A stretch of 64,000 nucleotides of DNA from a virus. Shown one piece after another: positions 51,547 to 57,963 of the stretch. Every line of letters begins with the position of its first letter. Positions within the stretch are counted from its first letter, which is position 1. The notes beneath the pieces are model-generated. The model did no database searches, had not been told where the DNA came from, and worked only from the letters and a program-made list of their open reading frames with translations. The stretch is taken from the IMG/VR virus record IMGVR_UViG_3300050821_006637, positions 25,067 through 89,066 of that record; one strand, 5' to 3'. Made by a program: the position numbers and the translations under genes.

Positions 51547-51694
51547 TTTCTAACTCCTTGTATTTCGTATACCAATAATCACAAAGTTTATTCCAATACT
51601 TCGCATCCTTTCTTGCTTGTAGCCATAATCCAAGAAAAACAACTGCAGAACCAAATAACCATAATTCAAGTAAACAATTAAAGAGATTGGTCAT
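51527..51694 (-). CDS. Small membrane protein, 55 aa
   Basis: ATG 51694 is four bases past the upstream stop, with AAAGGATTGAAGG before it. The product has one membrane span (CLLELWLFGSAVVFLGLWL) and then ARKDAKYWNKLCDYWYTKYKELENE, a charged aromatic helix. The same span-plus-helix plan with a Trp after a basic/acidic patch recurs in several neighbours. Its stop lies inside the following gene. Confidence 0.55.
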   Translation of the reverse strand: MTNLFNCLLELWLFGSAVVFLGLWLQARKDAKYWNKLCDYWYTKYKELENEKYIS

Positions 51695-51697
51695 CCT

Positions 51698-51889
51698 TCA
51701 ATCCTTTCTAGGAATAAAAGTATCTAATAAGTCATAATATTCTTGGGATACTTTGTCTCTTTGTTGACAAACCCTCCTCCACGCCCTCTCCCACTCTTTA
51801 GCATTCTTCCGTTCATATTTCCAAACGATGAGGAGGAAGACATTGGCGAGGACACTAAGAGTGAAAGTTATTTCAATCAGATAAGACAT
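51698..51889 (-). CDS. Small membrane protein, 63 aa
   Basis: It has one N-terminal span (IEITFTLSVLANVFLLIVW) followed by KYERKNAKEWERAWRRVCQQRDKVSQEYYDLLD, a charged helix. It overlaps the upstream gene by 17 bases. It belongs to the set of span-plus-helix proteins in this operon. The topology resembles an inner-membrane spanin subunit, but no partner outer-membrane lipoprotein was found. Confidence 0.6.
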   Translation of the reverse strand: MSYLIEITFTLSVLANVFLLIVWKYERKNAKEWERAWRRVCQQRDKVSQEYYDLLDTFIPRKD

Positions 51890-52067
51890 CGTTCATCACC
51901 TTTCTACAGGTGTCCGTAAGAATCTCCTCTCGTTCCTCTTCTGGGAAATTCTCTAATAACTTCTGGATAGCCAACTCCCAAAAAACCATCTTTCCTCTTT
52001 CGTACCAGTAGAGGAAGCCGAAGGCGATTGTAGTAGCGAGGAAAAACCAAGTGAAGAAAGAGTTCAT
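51873..52067 (-). CDS. Small membrane protein, 64 aa
   Basis: The span SFFTWFFLATTIAFGFLYW is followed by YERGKMVFWELAIQKLLENFPEEEREEIL. YERxK-x-x-x-W is shared with the neighbour at 51698. It overlaps the upstream gene by four bases. It is probably a paralogue of the other small membrane proteins here; its function is unknown. Confidence 0.6.
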   Translation of the reverse strand: MNSFFTWFFLATTIAFGFLYWYERGKMVFWELAIQKLLENFPEEEREEILTDTCRKVMNDVLSD

Positions 52068-52234
52068 TCTCCCTCCTCTTTTCTTTCGCCTTCTTTAATT
52101 ATCTTTTCCAAATCTGCTTTAAGTCGCATTCTCTCACTTTCTATTATTGCAGTCATAAATTTGCAGAGGAGGATACAACTACACACTGCCGCAACGGACA
52201 AACATACACACCATTCCCAATTCATCCAGTTCAT
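52064..52234 (-). CDS. Small membrane protein, 56 aa
   Basis: ATG 52234 is chosen because it overlaps the upstream stop (ATGA) and AAGGAAAGGGAA precedes it. An in-frame ATG at 52288 lies inside the neighbour. The product is MNWMNWEW, a Cys-rich span (CVCLSVAAVCSCILLC), then a charged helix (IIESERMRLKADLEKIIKEGER). Confidence 0.55.
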   Translation of the reverse strand: MNWMNWEWCVCLSVAAVCSCILLCKFMTAIIESERMRLKADLEKIIKEGERKEEGE

Positions 52235-52443
52235 TTCCCTTTCCTTCGGTAAGTCGCCTTCAGCATTTCTTCCAAACATTGAACACAATAATTGGCTCTA
52301 CACCAGTTGACAATGCAATAACATTGATGATAAGTATGAACGCCTTTATGTTTCTCATACTCTAATTCACTACGCAACCAGCGGCGAGTGCGATGGTGGG
52401 GAGGTCTCTTTTCCAATTCTTCTCTAGCTTCTTTAGGTGTCAT
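52231..52443 (-). CDS. Small Cys/His-containing protein, 70 aa
   Basis: The N-terminal half is charged (KEAREELEKRPPHHRTRRWLRSEL). The second half has HQCYCIVNWCRANYCVQC, five Cys and a His that could bind zinc or form a compact fold. It starts nine bases after the upstream stop and overlaps the membrane gene that follows. No family was recognised. Confidence 0.6.
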   Translation of the reverse strand: MTPKEAREELEKRPPHHRTRRWLRSELEYEKHKGVHTYHQCYCIVNWCRANYCVQCLEEMLKATYRRKGK

Positions 52444-52452
52444 TTTACTTCT

Positions 52453-52665
52453 TTAGAGATTAGAATTATCTAGTATAGGTTTGACAGGACGACGGACGGA
52501 AAGGTAGTAATAGTCACCGACGTGGTGAATGGAAATCGGTTCCCATCCCAGATTTTCCTTCAACCAACCATTCATCAAATCATCCAAGTCGCCAGTGCGA
52601 TTTTTATGATTATACCACGATGTGAAAGCAGTTCCATAGAAACCAATTGTCTTCACTTCCCACAT
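52453..52665 (-). CDS. Small hypothetical protein, 70 aa
   Basis: ATG 52665 is preferred because AAAGGAGG lies 7 bases upstream; two earlier in-frame starts are too close to it or lack one. The sequence (VKTIGFYGTAFTSWYNHKN, LDDLMNGWLKENLGWEPISIHHVGDYYYLSVRR) looks like a short alpha/beta fold with a terminal strand pair. Function unknown. Confidence 0.6.
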   Translation of the reverse strand: MWEVKTIGFYGTAFTSWYNHKNRTGDLDDLMNGWLKENLGWEPISIHHVGDYYYLSVRRPVKPILDNSNL

Positions 52666-52689
52666 AATCATTCCTCCTTTAATCAACCT

Positions 52690-53598
52690 CTAACCCAAGT
52701 AACTATCGTCCTCATAACCATCATCGTACTCCCTCGCTACCTCTTTCAAATACATCAAATTCGTATAGATTATCTGCCTCATCCTCTCCCTCGTCACTGC
52801 CCTCTCTACAAATCCCTCAAACACCAAAGCACTCGCTACCTCATCCAATGTCAATCCTTCCAAGTAATACATCTCAATCGCCCGACGAGGAACCCTCTGC
52901 AAGTGGGAGAGGATTCTATCCAAATCTATCTGTGCATCCATCTTCTCATATAACCGAGTAGTCTGCTTATCTACTATAGACTCTGCCAACGGACAACCCA
53001 TATCCTCATTTCCATTCAACTTCTGCCCGAGCCTCTTTATCTTTCTCACTGCCTTGGCTTGACGACGACAATGCTTCTGTCCTAACGTCACATCGTCCGT
53101 CGGTCCCGTCCTCAATATCCATTCTGGGACTGGAATAATGCTATCTTTCTGCAGAAGACGATTCAAGGCTTGACGAATCCAATACATCGCATAGGTGGAG
53201 AACTTCCATTTCCGAGAAACATCAAATAAATCTGCTGCCCTTGTCAAAGACATGATGCCTTCTTGCATCGCATCTTCAAGTGGTATTCCAGCACTGATGA
53301 GGAGTTGACGATATTTTTGGTGGACGAGTTGACCGACGAGTCCTTCATTGTTCACCACCAAGTTATTTCGATAAGTTAATAGATTAGCCTTTGCAACGCA
53401 CAGGTAAGCGTCTAAGGCGTTTTGAATAGGGGAAGGGAGGTTTGGACCAAGCCAGCATAACCACGTAGTCAAAGCGTTAATTTGGTCTAGTGCCCGTTCC
53501 AGGCTGATGGCATTGGGAGACTCACGGAGTCGTCGGGCTTTGTAATAAGCAGCAGGACCAGTGGGTACTTGAGAGACTTGAGGAATGGAGCTTTCCAT
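52690..53598 (-). CDS. Phage sigma-70 family RNA polymerase sigma factor
   Basis: Numbering below counts from the in-frame ATG at 53610. Region 2 spans about 83-153 (LVGQLVHQKY, EDAMQEGIMSL, WKFSTYAMYWIRQALNRLL), the -10-binding and melting module. Region 4 spans about 226-293 (LDRILSHLQRVPRRAIEMYYLEGLTLDEVASAL, VTRERMRQI), a -35-binding helix-turn-helix. The YW-IRQA string is typical of primary-like sigma factors. Start 53598 is chosen for GGAGTTTGAG before it. Such factors redirect host polymerase to phage genes, here probably the TATACT promoters or the late block. It sits at the centre of the - strand early cluster. Confidence 0.88.
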   Translation of the reverse strand: MESSIPQVSQVPTGPAAYYKARRLRESPNAISLERALDQINALTTWLCWLGPNLPSPIQNALDAYLCVAKANLLTYRNNLVVNNEGLVGQLVHQKYRQLLISAGIPLEDAMQEGIMSLTRAADLFDVSRKWKFSTYAMYWIRQALNRLLQKDSIIPVPEWILRTGPTDDVTLGQKHCRRQAKAVRKIKRLGQKLNGNEDMGCPLAESIVDKQTTRLYEKMDAQIDLDRILSHLQRVPRRAIEMYYLEGLTLDEVASALVFEGFVERAVTRERMRQIIYTNLMYLKEVAREYDDGYEDDSYLG

Positions 53599-53611
53599 CT
53601 CAAACTCCATT

Positions 53612-53809
53612 CTATGCTGCTTGAGTAGATTTTCGTTTTTTAGGAAGGGGTAGTAGTTCTTGGAGGAGGTTTTCTAATTCCTCTAATTCTTGCAGAATTG
53701 CTTGGTTTTGAGCAGTGGGTACAGATTGGAGAGATGATTGAGCTTGGAGGAAGAGGACACTCCTACTTAGATAACCAGAAGTGAAAGACATTGATGTAAG
53801 TGGCAGCAT
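53612..53809 (-). CDS. Possible small protein, 65 aa
   Basis: The frame is open and ends two bases before the sigma-factor region. It encodes a Ser/Thr-rich front (LTSMSFTSGYLSRSVLFLQAQSSL) and a Glu/Leu-rich helix (AILQELEELENLLQELLPL). No ribosome site is visible before either possible ATG, so translation is uncertain. It might instead be a spacer with chance coding potential. Confidence 0.35.
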   Translation of the reverse strand: MLPLTSMSFTSGYLSRSVLFLQAQSSLQSVPTAQNQAILQELEELENLLQELLPLPKKRKSTQAA

Positions 53810-53872
53810 AACTCATAATTCTCCGCTGATAGTGAAGGAGGATTGGCTTCATTGCCACAAGAAATTTCAACT

Positions 53873-54061
53873 TTAGATGTCTTTTTCTAGTTCTTCTAAA
53901 TATCTTTTTAGATGATGATATTCTTTATCCCTAAAATCCCAGATTTCGTGCCAGACTTGGTCATCTTCCTTCCAATGTATCCAAAGTAGCCAACAGACGA
54001 CCCAACCAGAGAAACCGAAGATAGTAGAAAGGATGAGGAAGGCTAGATTAGCTGTTGTCAT
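53873..54061 (-). CDS. Small membrane protein, 62 aa
   Basis: The ATG at 54061 lies within the upstream gene's end (14-base overlap). The product has one or two spans (LAFLILSTIFGFSGWVVCWLLW) and then a charged helix (HWKEDDQVWHEIWDFRDKEYHHLKRYLEELEKD) with the same D-x-x-W pattern seen in the other small membrane proteins of this cluster. Confidence 0.6.
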   Translation of the reverse strand: MTTANLAFLILSTIFGFSGWVVCWLLWIHWKEDDQVWHEIWDFRDKEYHHLKRYLEELEKDI

Positions 54062-54284
54062 CAACCCACTCTCCCTTCCACTCCTCTCCCTCGTAGGCGT
54101 CTCTTAGTTGAGCTTCCAAGTCTTCAACTTCCTCTTCTAAGTTTTCCATCTCTTCACGGGCATCGGCGTATTTTCCTTGCCAGAATCGGATGTCTTTTTC
54201 TTTTCTGTGAATGATGAATGTGAGGAAGACTACCCAGAAGAGATAGGCAGCAGTGATACACCAGAAGAGAGTGTCTTTATCCAT
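54048..54284 (-). CDS. Small membrane protein with coiled coil, 78 aa
   Basis: The N-terminal span is LFWCITAAYLFWVVFLTFII, followed by HRKEKDIRFWQGKYADAREEMENLEEEVEDLEAQLRDA, a long acidic coiled coil. It starts on the stop of the preceding gene. It is the clearest example of the span-plus-coiled-coil family in this region, and the topology is what an i-spanin would show. Confidence 0.6.
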   Translation of the reverse strand: MDKDTLFWCITAAYLFWVVFLTFIIHRKEKDIRFWQGKYADAREEMENLEEEVEDLEAQLRDAYEGEEWKGEWVDDNS

Positions 54285-54517
54285 TAGTCGTCATATCTCC
54301 CATAAGGCATTGCTTGGTCTATTAGTTCTTCTAATTCCTTCACTCTGGCTTCAAGTTCTTCAACCTTAGATTCAGAATGGACGGCTCGTCGAATCCAGGA
54401 GTGGAGAGCAAAGATGCAATAGGCTCTGTAAACGGAACTGGATAGTCCATAGTTGGTAGCCATTTGCATATCCCGTCTGGCATCCCTTTTCATGTCCAAT
54501 TCTGTCGGTGGTTCCAT
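54284..54517 (-). CDS. Helical hypothetical protein, 77 aa
   Basis: This is the first gene of the - strand operon, with AAGGAATTAAGA before the ATG and a divergent promoter region upstream. It is mostly helical: MKRDARRDMQMATNYGLSSSVYRAYCIFALHSWIRRAV then a coiled coil (KVEELEARVKELEELIDQA). No membrane span is clear. Function unknown. Confidence 0.6.
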   Translation of the reverse strand: MEPPTELDMKRDARRDMQMATNYGLSSSVYRAYCIFALHSWIRRAVHSESKVEELEARVKELEELIDQAMPYGRYDD

Positions 54518-54528
54518 TCTTAATTCCT

Positions 54529-54549
54529 TGTTATACTTCTAGTATACTC
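54529..54549. promoter_or_regulatory. Bidirectional promoter region
   Basis: On the + strand, TG-T-TATACT (54529-54537) is an extended -10 element 31 bases before the GTG of the 54568 gene. A palindromic AGTATACT (54541-54548) puts a second TATACT on each strand, the - strand copy 24 bases before the 54517 start. The 50-base gap between the divergent genes has room for nothing else. Confidence 0.45.
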
Positions 54550-54567
54550 TTTTTGGAGGGTGCCAGT

Positions 54568-54912
54568 GTGCCTGCCGTATTCTCTCAGTTCTCACTTCCA
54601 CTTCAAAATGACGGGACACTTACTATCGCTTTACAGCCACCGAATCCCATATCTGGGTGGCAGATACAATGTGACCTGTTGCAAAACTTCGGTGGCAATC
54701 CTATCTATAGTGCCTACGTCTCCTCTGGCTTCAATAACGTTAGCGGAATCAATGTCATTGACGGAATAAACGGAGTCTTTACCATCACATTCCCTTCGCT
54801 CATTTTGAGTGGATTTCAAGAAGGAAATTATCCTTTCGACGCGTATAGACTGAGTGGCGGAGTGAGGATGACAGACCTCGCATTCGGTTTCCGTTGTGCC
54901 CAGCTCAATTAG
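54568..54912 (+). CDS. Beta-rich hypothetical protein, 114 aa (GTG start)
   Basis: GTG 54568 follows TTTGGAGGGTGCCA. The product (FSQFSLPLQNDGTLTIALQPPNPISGWQIQCDL, SSGFNNVSGINVIDGINGVFTITFPSLILSG) is beta-sandwich-like with the SG-rich style of the structural proteins. It is one of only two + strand genes in the right part of the window and starts from the bidirectional promoter. It could be a small virion or fibre-associated protein. Confidence 0.6.
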   Translation: MPAVFSQFSLPLQNDGTLTIALQPPNPISGWQIQCDLLQNFGGNPIYSAYVSSGFNNVSGINVIDGINGVFTITFPSLILSGFQEGNYPFDAYRLSGGVRMTDLAFGFRCAQLN

Positions 54913-54923
54913 GAGAAACTTAG

Positions 54924-55247
54924 ATGGGTAGGATTAGGGGCTTACTGGCTAGAGGAATTGAGGCTGCTAAGAATTTCTTAAACTTGCCTGGTTCTAAGGT
55001 TTCTGATTGGACAATAGGACGGGATGATTGGGTTCAAGGTGGAATGTGGGTTGATGTTTCTAGCAGTTGTGTGGAAGCAATCAGATATAGCAAAGAGGAT
55101 AGAGTTTTATATGTGAGGTTCAAAAAGACTGGAGTTTATAAAGCCGAAGGCATCCAGCCCCAAGCGGCTATCAATATGTTTTCCAGTTCTTCTATGGGCA
55201 AGTTCGTCTGGCACCAGGGTCTAAGAAGTATTCTTAAGAAAGTTTGA
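54924..55247 (+). CDS. KTSC-domain protein, 107 aa
   Basis: The C-terminal 65 residues match the KTSC domain: VDVSSSCVEAIRYSKEDRVLYVRFKKTG, then VY followed by IQPQAAINMFSSSSMGKFVWHQ. The closing S-x-G-K pattern is the one that names the family. KTSC domains are small, possibly nucleic-acid-binding modules, often found in phages and beside lysyl-tRNA synthetase-like proteins. The N-terminus is a basic helix (GRIRGLLARGIEAAKNFLNL). AGGAGAAACTTAG precedes the ATG. Confidence 0.75.
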   Translation: MGRIRGLLARGIEAAKNFLNLPGSKVSDWTIGRDDWVQGGMWVDVSSSCVEAIRYSKEDRVLYVRFKKTGVYKAEGIQPQAAINMFSSSSMGKFVWHQGLRSILKKV

Positions 55248-55290
55248 AAACGGGCGTCCGTGCCCCCTCACGCGGTCTTAGCATCCCAGC

Positions 55291-55473
55291 CTATTCCTTC
55301 TTTTCCTTTTCTTTCAATTTCCTCATCTTATGTGCCCAGTTGAGCATATAGCAGAAGTCCTCTGCTAGTTCTTGTTTATAGAATGGAATGGGCAGACCTG
55401 AAATCTCCCAATATTCATTTGGTCTTAACCATCCCACAGGGGCGTGATACTTAACTTGATAAGGACCTTCCAT
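55291..55473 (-). CDS. Small hypothetical protein, 60 aa
   Basis: CTAGGAGAATTGA precedes the ATG, a strong phage-style ribosome site. The sequence (PYQVKYHAPVGWLRPNEYWEISGLPIPFYKQELAEDFCYMLNWAHKMRKL) is compact, aromatic and ends in a Lys/Glu tail. It is transcribed downstream of the tRNA genes. Function unknown. Confidence 0.6.
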   Translation of the reverse strand: MEGPYQVKYHAPVGWLRPNEYWEISGLPIPFYKQELAEDFCYMLNWAHKMRKLKEKEKKE

Positions 55474-55506
55474 TCAATTCTCCTAGCAGATGGGGTTTGA
55501 AGTAAG

Positions 55507-55579
55507 AGTAGGTGGCGGGATTTGAACCCGCAACATCCAGCTTGGAAGGCTGGAACTCTGCCAATTGAGTTACACCTAC
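55507..55579 (-). tRNA. tRNA-Gly (anticodon TCC)
   Basis: On the - strand, a 73-base cloverleaf fits. The acceptor is GTAGGTG / CACCTAC, the D stem ACTC / GAGT, the anticodon arm CCAGC-CTTCCAA-GCTGG, and the T arm GCGGG-TTCAAAT-CCCGC. The discriminator is T; CCA is not encoded. It decodes GGA (and GGG by wobble), codons that are frequent in the Gly-rich fibre and structural genes here. Confidence 0.9.
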
Positions 55580-55583
55580 AGGG

Positions 55584-55650
55584 TGCCATTCTTGGCAGAA
55601 CTACCTCTGCTGTCGTACACCTCTTGGTGCTTTAGAGTTCAAGAATGGCA
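55584..55650. ncRNA. Structured 67-nt element between the tRNAs (unassigned)
   Basis: An 11-bp perfect inverted repeat (TGCCATTCTTG 55584-55594 with CAAGAATGGCA 55640-55650) closes two internal hairpins, GCAGA/TCTGC and CACC/GGTG. This predicts a three-way-junction RNA on either strand. It lacks a T-loop and an anticodon arm, so it is not a tRNA. The remaining about 107 bases up to the next tRNA hold a CAGGGA/TCCCTG hairpin and no gene. Confidence 0.45.
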
Positions 55651-55757
55651 GTTGCATCCATCTCACGTAGCTTATGAGGACGATTGTTCGACAGGGATTT
55701 TACTCCCTGGCACGGACCTGGCTATCCGCTGTTCCGTGGCTAACGACACTTTCTAAA

Positions 55758-55833
55758 TGCCGGGAACTGGATTTGAACCAGTGACCTTCTGCTTATGAGG
55801 CAGACGAGCTAAACCAGACTGCTCCATCCCGGT
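55758..55833 (-). tRNA. Initiator-like tRNA-Met (anticodon CAT)
   Basis: On the - strand, GGAGCAG...TAGCTCG forms the D arm, TCTGC-CTCATAA-GCAGA the anticodon arm, and CTGG-TTCAAAT-CCAG the T arm. The acceptor has an A1/C72 mismatch followed by six pairs, the hallmark of a bacterial initiator (E. coli has C1/A72). The A11-U24 pair and the variable loop AGGTC also match initiators. However, the three G-C pairs of the anticodon stem are replaced by TCTGC/GCAGA. An elongator Met or a lysidine-modified Ile tRNA cannot be excluded. Confidence 0.85.
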
Positions 55834-55863
55834 CAAAAAGTGCTAGGGTTTTATCCCTAGCAC
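55834..55863 (-). terminator. Intrinsic terminator upstream of the tRNAs
   Basis: Read on the - strand, a perfect 9-bp stem (GTGCTAGGG / CCCTAGCAC, 55863-55840) with an ATAAAA loop is followed by TTTTT. It ends the transcript from the - strand genes to its right. The tRNAs then need read-through, processing or their own promoter. Confidence 0.85.
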
Positions 55864-55905
55864 CGCGATTGCTACTCTACTATCGCTTACAGCAAAAGTC
55901 AAGGT

Positions 55906-56652
55906 CTAGTCGGCAGTTTTCTCTTTAACATATAGAACGCCGTTCTTGGCTGTGTACTCGCCATCAAGAATCCGACTCGTCTTCTCCGTGCTCTCTGTCA
56001 AAGAGTTCGCCGTCACTTTACGAAGGCACTTGCGAGCCGCCTCGTTAATGGCTCGGCAGTCACTCCAGCCAAACTCTTCATTCGCTTTCGTGCCGTTGAC
56101 ACGGATGGAGGCAAGATTACAGGTCCGCCAGGTTTTTGCTGTAACAGAAACACCTCCCTTCGTCAAAGTGCCAGGACCATCCTTTCCCTCCTTGGCTTCC
56201 CAACCCTCCGCACTATTCAAACTGGCAATCAACTTCTGTGCCTCTGCACTGGGGGGAGGAGGAGCGTCCGCAAACCAGTGATAAGTCTTGGAGATGAAAC
56301 CCGTCTCCAGGACACCATACCACAGAGCACCTTGGAGGAGAAACATAAAAATTCGCCGCTTCATCAGAAAAACTCCTTCGGTTAAAACAGAACTGAAAAG
56401 AGGTTGAACACTTTTGGACAGGTTCTTTGTTAAGTGAAAGAGACCCATTAGAGTGAGGACAGGAAAGATAGTTGGAATGAAGACACAGGCGATTTGGAGG
56501 GGATTTTCTGGAACATCAGGGTACGTCCATACTTTGATTCTCTTTAACCAGTCATCTGTCATCACACAGAATCCAAAACAGAAAAACCACCACACAAAGG
56601 AACCGAGAATAGAACTAAGGAGGCTCAAACCGATGATTTCTCTTCCTGACAT
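55906..56652 (-). CDS. Membrane protein with soluble C-terminal domain, 248 aa
   Basis: Residues 1-95 hold two spans (LLSSILGSFVWWFFCFGFCVM; IACVFIPTIFPVLTLMGLFHL). Residue 97 is a Met preceded by GAAGGAG in the mRNA and followed by a signal-like span (KRRIFMFLLQGALWYGVLETG). The last 120 residues are soluble (SAEAQKLIASLNSAEGWEA..., CLRKVTANSLTESTEK) with two Cys. Either the full protein is made, or the internal start at 56364 yields a separate 152-residue exported protein; both are possible in one frame. No known family. Confidence 0.6.
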   Translation of the reverse strand: MSGREIIGLSLLSSILGSFVWWFFCFGFCVMTDDWLKRIKVWTYPDVPENPLQIACVFIPTIFPVLTLMGLFHLTKNLSKSVQPLFSSVLTEGVFLMKRRIFMFLLQGALWYGVLETGFISKTYHWFADAPPPPSAEAQKLIASLNSAEGWEAKEGKDGPGTLTKGGVSVTAKTWRTCNLASIRVNGTKANEEFGWSDCRAINEAARKCLRKVTANSLTESTEKTSRILDGEYTAKNGVLYVKEKTAD

Positions 56653-56981
56653 TTCTTCCTCCTCGTAAGAGAGTTGATAGCAGTGTCTAACACTTCAATC
56701 ACTTCCTTGTGGGTATGAGAGTCATTGAAGTCTATTACAGCGCAGTTTTTTATCACTTCTTTCACTTTACGATGAGCTTTGGTGTAAGCATCGTTCCCAG
56801 GATATTTTTTATCAATACATCTCATCGCTCCTCCAAGACACCAGCGACGGGCTTCTGGGTGATCTGGCTGTACTCCTATTCCTCTCTTCGTCTTTGCCCA
56901 CGCATTCTTACACCAATAGCAGGGACTTTTAATCAGTTCTTTCACTTCCACCAAAAACTGCCGAGCGGATATCTTTTTCAT
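56625..56981 (-). CDS. Hypothetical protein resembling DUF6197-type phage proteins, 118 aa
   Basis: The pattern WCLGGAMRCI...IDFNDSHTHKEVIEVLDTAI resembles a family of small phage and actinobacterial proteins (W-C-GA, then ND-x-x-H-T-x-x-E-V-I). The N-terminal segment has an extra CYWCKNAW pair, possibly a metal site. Function of the family is unknown. It overlaps the next gene by 28 bases and the previous one by four. Confidence 0.55.
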   Translation of the reverse strand: MKKISARQFLVEVKELIKSPCYWCKNAWAKTKRGIGVQPDHPEARRWCLGGAMRCIDKKYPGNDAYTKAHRKVKEVIKNCAVIDFNDSHTHKEVIEVLDTAINSLTRRKKCQEEKSSV

Positions 56982-57169
56982 TTCTTCTCCTTCGCTGCTT
57001 TTATCTTATCTCGCATAATTCTTATCATCTGTTCTAATAACTCAGCTTCATATTCTGCAAATTCTTCACCTGGGGTTCTTTCTACGTGGTCAATAACCGC
57101 CTGTAGGATTTGACTCCAAGAGATATATGCAACGCCACCGACAGAGACGTGATGAGGGAAGCGAGACAT
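56978..57169 (-). CDS. Small hypothetical protein, 63 aa
   Basis: The product has a short N-terminal part (SRFPHHVSVGGVAYISWSQIL) and a long charged helix (VIDHVERTPGEEFAEYEAELLEQMIRIMRDKIKAAKE). It overlaps the SbcC C-half gene stop (TAATG) and is probably expressed with the repair genes. No known domain. Confidence 0.6.
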   Translation of the reverse strand: MSRFPHHVSVGGVAYISWSQILQAVIDHVERTPGEEFAEYEAELLEQMIRIMRDKIKAAKEKK

Positions 57170-57756
57170 TAATCCATCCCCTCCAAATTAATGACTTTTC
57201 CAACCTTCATCCACGAGTGACCAGAGCTAAGGATAATCTGCACACCCATCTCTTTGGACAGAACTAAGAGTAGTTGAGCAAAACGCTTCCTGTTCTCATC
57301 CCCATTCAAACCCCTCATCGGTTCATCCAGGCAGAGTAATTTTCTAGGCGTTGGTTTAGTGAGGACGAGCGATGCCAGTCTAAGAGCCAGAGCCGCGACA
57401 TCTATGGCTCCTCCCTCTACCTCTCTCCTTGGGTTATCGTAAACTTCTCCATCTTTGGCAAAGCACAAAGAGGCTTCTGTCTTCCCTCTCTTCTGGGCGA
57501 ATTGGATAAGAAACTCATGTGCCTCTTCCTCTCCAAATACTGCTTGCAAAGACTTCGTAACCACGGAAGCGAGCTGTCTATGGGCAGATTGCTGAACTTT
57601 TTCTGCGACTGCTTGGACCAACTTCTGTCCTTCAAGCACTTGGGACAGGTGTTCTTTGGCATCTTCATAATCCATTGCAGATTGTTTGACTTGTTTCTTA
57701 GCTTGGGCATATTCTAAGAGTTTGCCGTCTAACTGACGTCGGAGTTGGAGGAGCAT
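57169..57756 (-). CDS. Split SbcC/Rad50-like ATPase, C-terminal half, 195 aa
   Basis: The N-terminal 70 residues are a coiled coil (LLEYAQAKKQVKQSAMDYEDAKEHLSQVLE). Then come the ABC signature in VEGGAIDVAALALRLASL, Walker B LLCLDEPMRGL (D144, E145) and a switch-region His (SSGH, H180). This is the C-lobe of an SMC/Rad50-type head. It lacks Walker A, which is found 3 kb away in the 60867 gene. Together they would form one ATP-binding head beside the SbcD nuclease. The ATG at 57756 overlaps the upstream stop as TGATG. Nothing in between suggests a recent gene break. Confidence 0.85.
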   Translation of the reverse strand: MLLQLRRQLDGKLLEYAQAKKQVKQSAMDYEDAKEHLSQVLEGQKLVQAVAEKVQQSAHRQLASVVTKSLQAVFGEEEAHEFLIQFAQKRGKTEASLCFAKDGEVYDNPRREVEGGAIDVAALALRLASLVLTKPTPRKLLCLDEPMRGLNGDENRKRFAQLLLVLSKEMGVQIILSSGHSWMKVGKVINLEGMD

Positions 57757-57962
57757 CAATCCCTGTCCGTGGTTGGCAGTCCTTTAGATGTTGGAACAGA
57801 TTCCCACAAGTCCTCCATCATTTTCCTCTTCCTCAAGTGCTCAATCACTATCTTAGCGGCTTCGCCGCTGGCAAAGGTATCCGCTTCCGTGTGTTCAATC
57901 TCCAGTGGAGAGGTAGAGAGGAGGCTCCAGCCATAGTATTCCAAGATTTCTTTGTCACTCAT
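57756..57962 (-). CDS. Hypothetical protein, 68 aa
   Basis: The start at 57962 lies one base after the upstream stop, with GGGGGA before it; an in-frame ATG at 57977 overlaps the previous gene. The product is acidic (DKEILEYYGWSLLSTSPLEIEHTEADTFASGEAAKIVIEHLRKRKM). Located between the two SbcC parts, it may be a partner of the complex, but no domain is known. Confidence 0.55.
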   Translation of the reverse strand: MSDKEILEYYGWSLLSTSPLEIEHTEADTFASGEAAKIVIEHLRKRKMMEDLWESVPTSKGLPTTDRD

Positions 57963-57963
57963 A

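Noticed and set aside
55651-55757. A third tRNA between the two tRNA genes
   Set aside because: There is a 6-bp hairpin like an anticodon arm, but no matching acceptor stem or T arm could be placed.
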